In this document: positions 5,422 to 6,089 of the stretch, in pieces
Position numbering within the stretch: position 1 is the first letter of the stretch
Layout: each line of letters begins with the position of its first letter
NCBI GenBank assembly: GCA_021203665.1
Contig: JAJQAT010000080.1
Span: forward strand, 1-6,089
Origin: Bacillota bacterium
GTDB taxonomy: Bacteria; Bacillota; Clostridia; UBA1381
Direction: 5' to 3'
DNA: 6,089 bases
The notes under the pieces: generated by a model
Seen by the model: the letters and a program-made list of their open reading frames with translations, nothing else
Told to the model about the DNA's origin: nothing
Database searches by the model: none
Translations under genes and position numbers: made by a program

Positions 5422-6089
5422 ATGAAAAAAAGGATTTTGGGGTTGGTTTTGGCGTTAGCTATGCTTGCAGCCGCCGCGCCGTTCGCGTATGCCGAAGACA
5501 ATGAATGGCTCACGGAAACGGAAACGTATGAAAATTCAAACGGTGATGAATACACAAAAACCTACACCTATGATTTCGACAGCAACGGCAATATGCTTAC
5601 AAAATATATCGAGAAGCCATACGGCAGTTGGGAAAAATACAGCTGCACCTATGACGGCAGCGGCAATATGCTGACGCATTATATTGAGGATTCCGCCGGC
5701 ACGTGGTTTAATGACAGCTACACCTACGACGCCGACGGTAATGTGCTGACAAGATACCATGGGAGTTCGAATAACGTCTATTATAATATTACTTATACCT
5801 ATGACGGCAGCGGTAATATTTTAACCGAATATGAGAGGAAAACCTCGTCCGACTCTTGGATTAAAACAACCTATACCTACGACAATAACGGAAATAAGAT
5901 AAGTGAATACTATGAATATTCATCCGGCGCGTGGTTAAAAAGAACCTATACCTACGACAGTGACGGAAATAAGACAAGTGAATACAATGAAAATTCAGAC
6001 GGCTATTGGTATAAGTACTACACCTACGACAGCAACGGAAATAATCTGAGCGAGTACTATGAGGATTCATACGACTATTGGTATAAGTA
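5422..6089 (+). CDS. Secreted tyrosine-rich YD-like repeat protein, 3' end missing
   Basis: The gene is open from ATG to the window edge, 222 codons, with no stop. GGAGG (5409-5413) lies 8 bases before the ATG, 19 bases after the HAD gene. Residues 1-24 are a clear Sec signal peptide: MKKR, a hydrophobic core rich in Leu and Ala, and a likely signal peptidase I site after AYA; no lipobox Cys is present. The mature part contains seven copies of a roughly 25-residue unit, Y-T-Y-D-x-x-G-N then about six residues to a Tyr, then an acidic/Ser stretch and W-x-K. The Y-D and G-N positions recall RHS/YD repeats, but the period is longer and the Trp is recurrent. A degenerate copy may precede them at 29-46. 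Tyr makes up 36 of 222 residues. The only Cys (C75) replaces a motif Tyr. It should be exported to the wall or medium; a binding role is inference. Its C-terminal domain, which would tell toxin from adhesin, is outside the window. Confidence 0.88.
   Translation, partial: MKKRILGLVLALAMLAAAAPFAYAEDNEWLTETETYENSNGDEYTKTYTYDFDSNGNMLTKYIEKPYGSWEKYSCTYDGSGNMLTHYIEDSAGTWFNDSYTYDADGNVLTRYHGSSNNVYYNITYTYDGSGNILTEYERKTSSDSWIKTTYTYDNNGNKISEYYEYSSGAWLKRTYTYDSDGNKTSEYNENSDGYWYKYYTYDSNGNNLSEYYEDSYDYWYK
5563..6089 (+). repeat. Seven tandem ~75-bp coding repeats
   Basis: Units begin at the Tyr codon of Y-T-Y-D near 5563, 5644, 5719, 5794, 5872, 5947 and 6019. Measured at the conserved G-N, the spacings are 25, 25, 25, 26, 25 and 24 residues. 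Codon choice splits them into groups: early units 2 and 4 use GGCAGCGG(C/T)AAT, while units 5-7 share ACGGAAATAA. Units 5 and 6 (5869-5922 and 5944-5997) are identical at 49 of 54 bases, which points to recent duplication. The array continues to the window edge, so the copy number is a minimum. Confidence 0.85.

Noticed and set aside
4977..5555. 192-codon minus-strand frame over the end of the HAD gene and start of the repeat gene
   Set aside because: Shadow of two well-supported plus-strand genes; no family resemblance.
5536..6070. Minus-strand frames with His/Arg-rich repeats opposite the YD-like array
   Set aside because: Their periodicity is the complement of the plus-strand 75-bp repeats; no start signal of their own.
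5563..6089. Regular repeats considered as a CRISPR array
   Set aside because: The 75-bp units are in frame, lack unique spacers between identical repeats, and encode conserved residues with codon-level drift.

Overview
The window reads as chromosomal DNA from a Gram-positive anaerobe, most likely a member of the Clostridia of the gut (Oscillospiraceae-like). The reasons are strong GGAGG-type ribosome binding sites 6-8 bases before the starts where measured, a near-consensus sigma-A promoter, base composition near one half GC, a cysteine-rich cytoplasmic glycosidase, and a stand-alone siroheme reductase of the ferredoxin-linked kind. This is inference; no rRNA or other marker gene is present.

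Layout. Bases 1-155 hold no convincing gene but carry four consecutive inverted repeats. The last two look like terminators facing opposite ways: 92-120 for the leftward operon and 127-151 for a transcript entering from the left. Bases 156-3140 are a two-gene leftward operon: a siroheme/[4Fe-4S] nitrite/sulfite reductase (promoter-proximal), then 18 bases later an M20-family aminoacyl-histidine dipeptidase (PepD). Bases 3141-3439 are a divergent control region. It holds a leftward promoter with a perfect palindrome in its spacer, an overlapping pair of face-to-face promoters, and a roughly 105-base near-continuous hairpin in the leader of the rightward operon. Bases 3440 to the right edge are a rightward operon: a cytoplasmic GH13 alpha-amylase-family enzyme, a HAD-superfamily phosphatase 16 bases later, and 19 bases later a secreted tyrosine-rich protein built from about 25-residue YD-like repeats, cut off by the window edge.

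How it may work. The leftward operon can be read as sulfur and amino-acid salvage: reduction of sulfite (or nitrite) plus cleavage of dipeptides, possibly including Cys-Gly. The rightward operon starts with hydrolysis of short alpha-glucans inside the cell and possible dephosphorylation of a sugar phosphate or other metabolite. The link of these two enzymes to the secreted repeat protein is unexplained. The two operons share a compact intergenic region in which regulation of one could affect the other.

The parts most worth a second look are the structured leader before the amylase gene, the overlapping divergent promoters, an Arg-to-Cys change in a conserved motif of the reductase, and the repeat protein. 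All catalytic genes belong to known families; I see no clear new multi-gene system.
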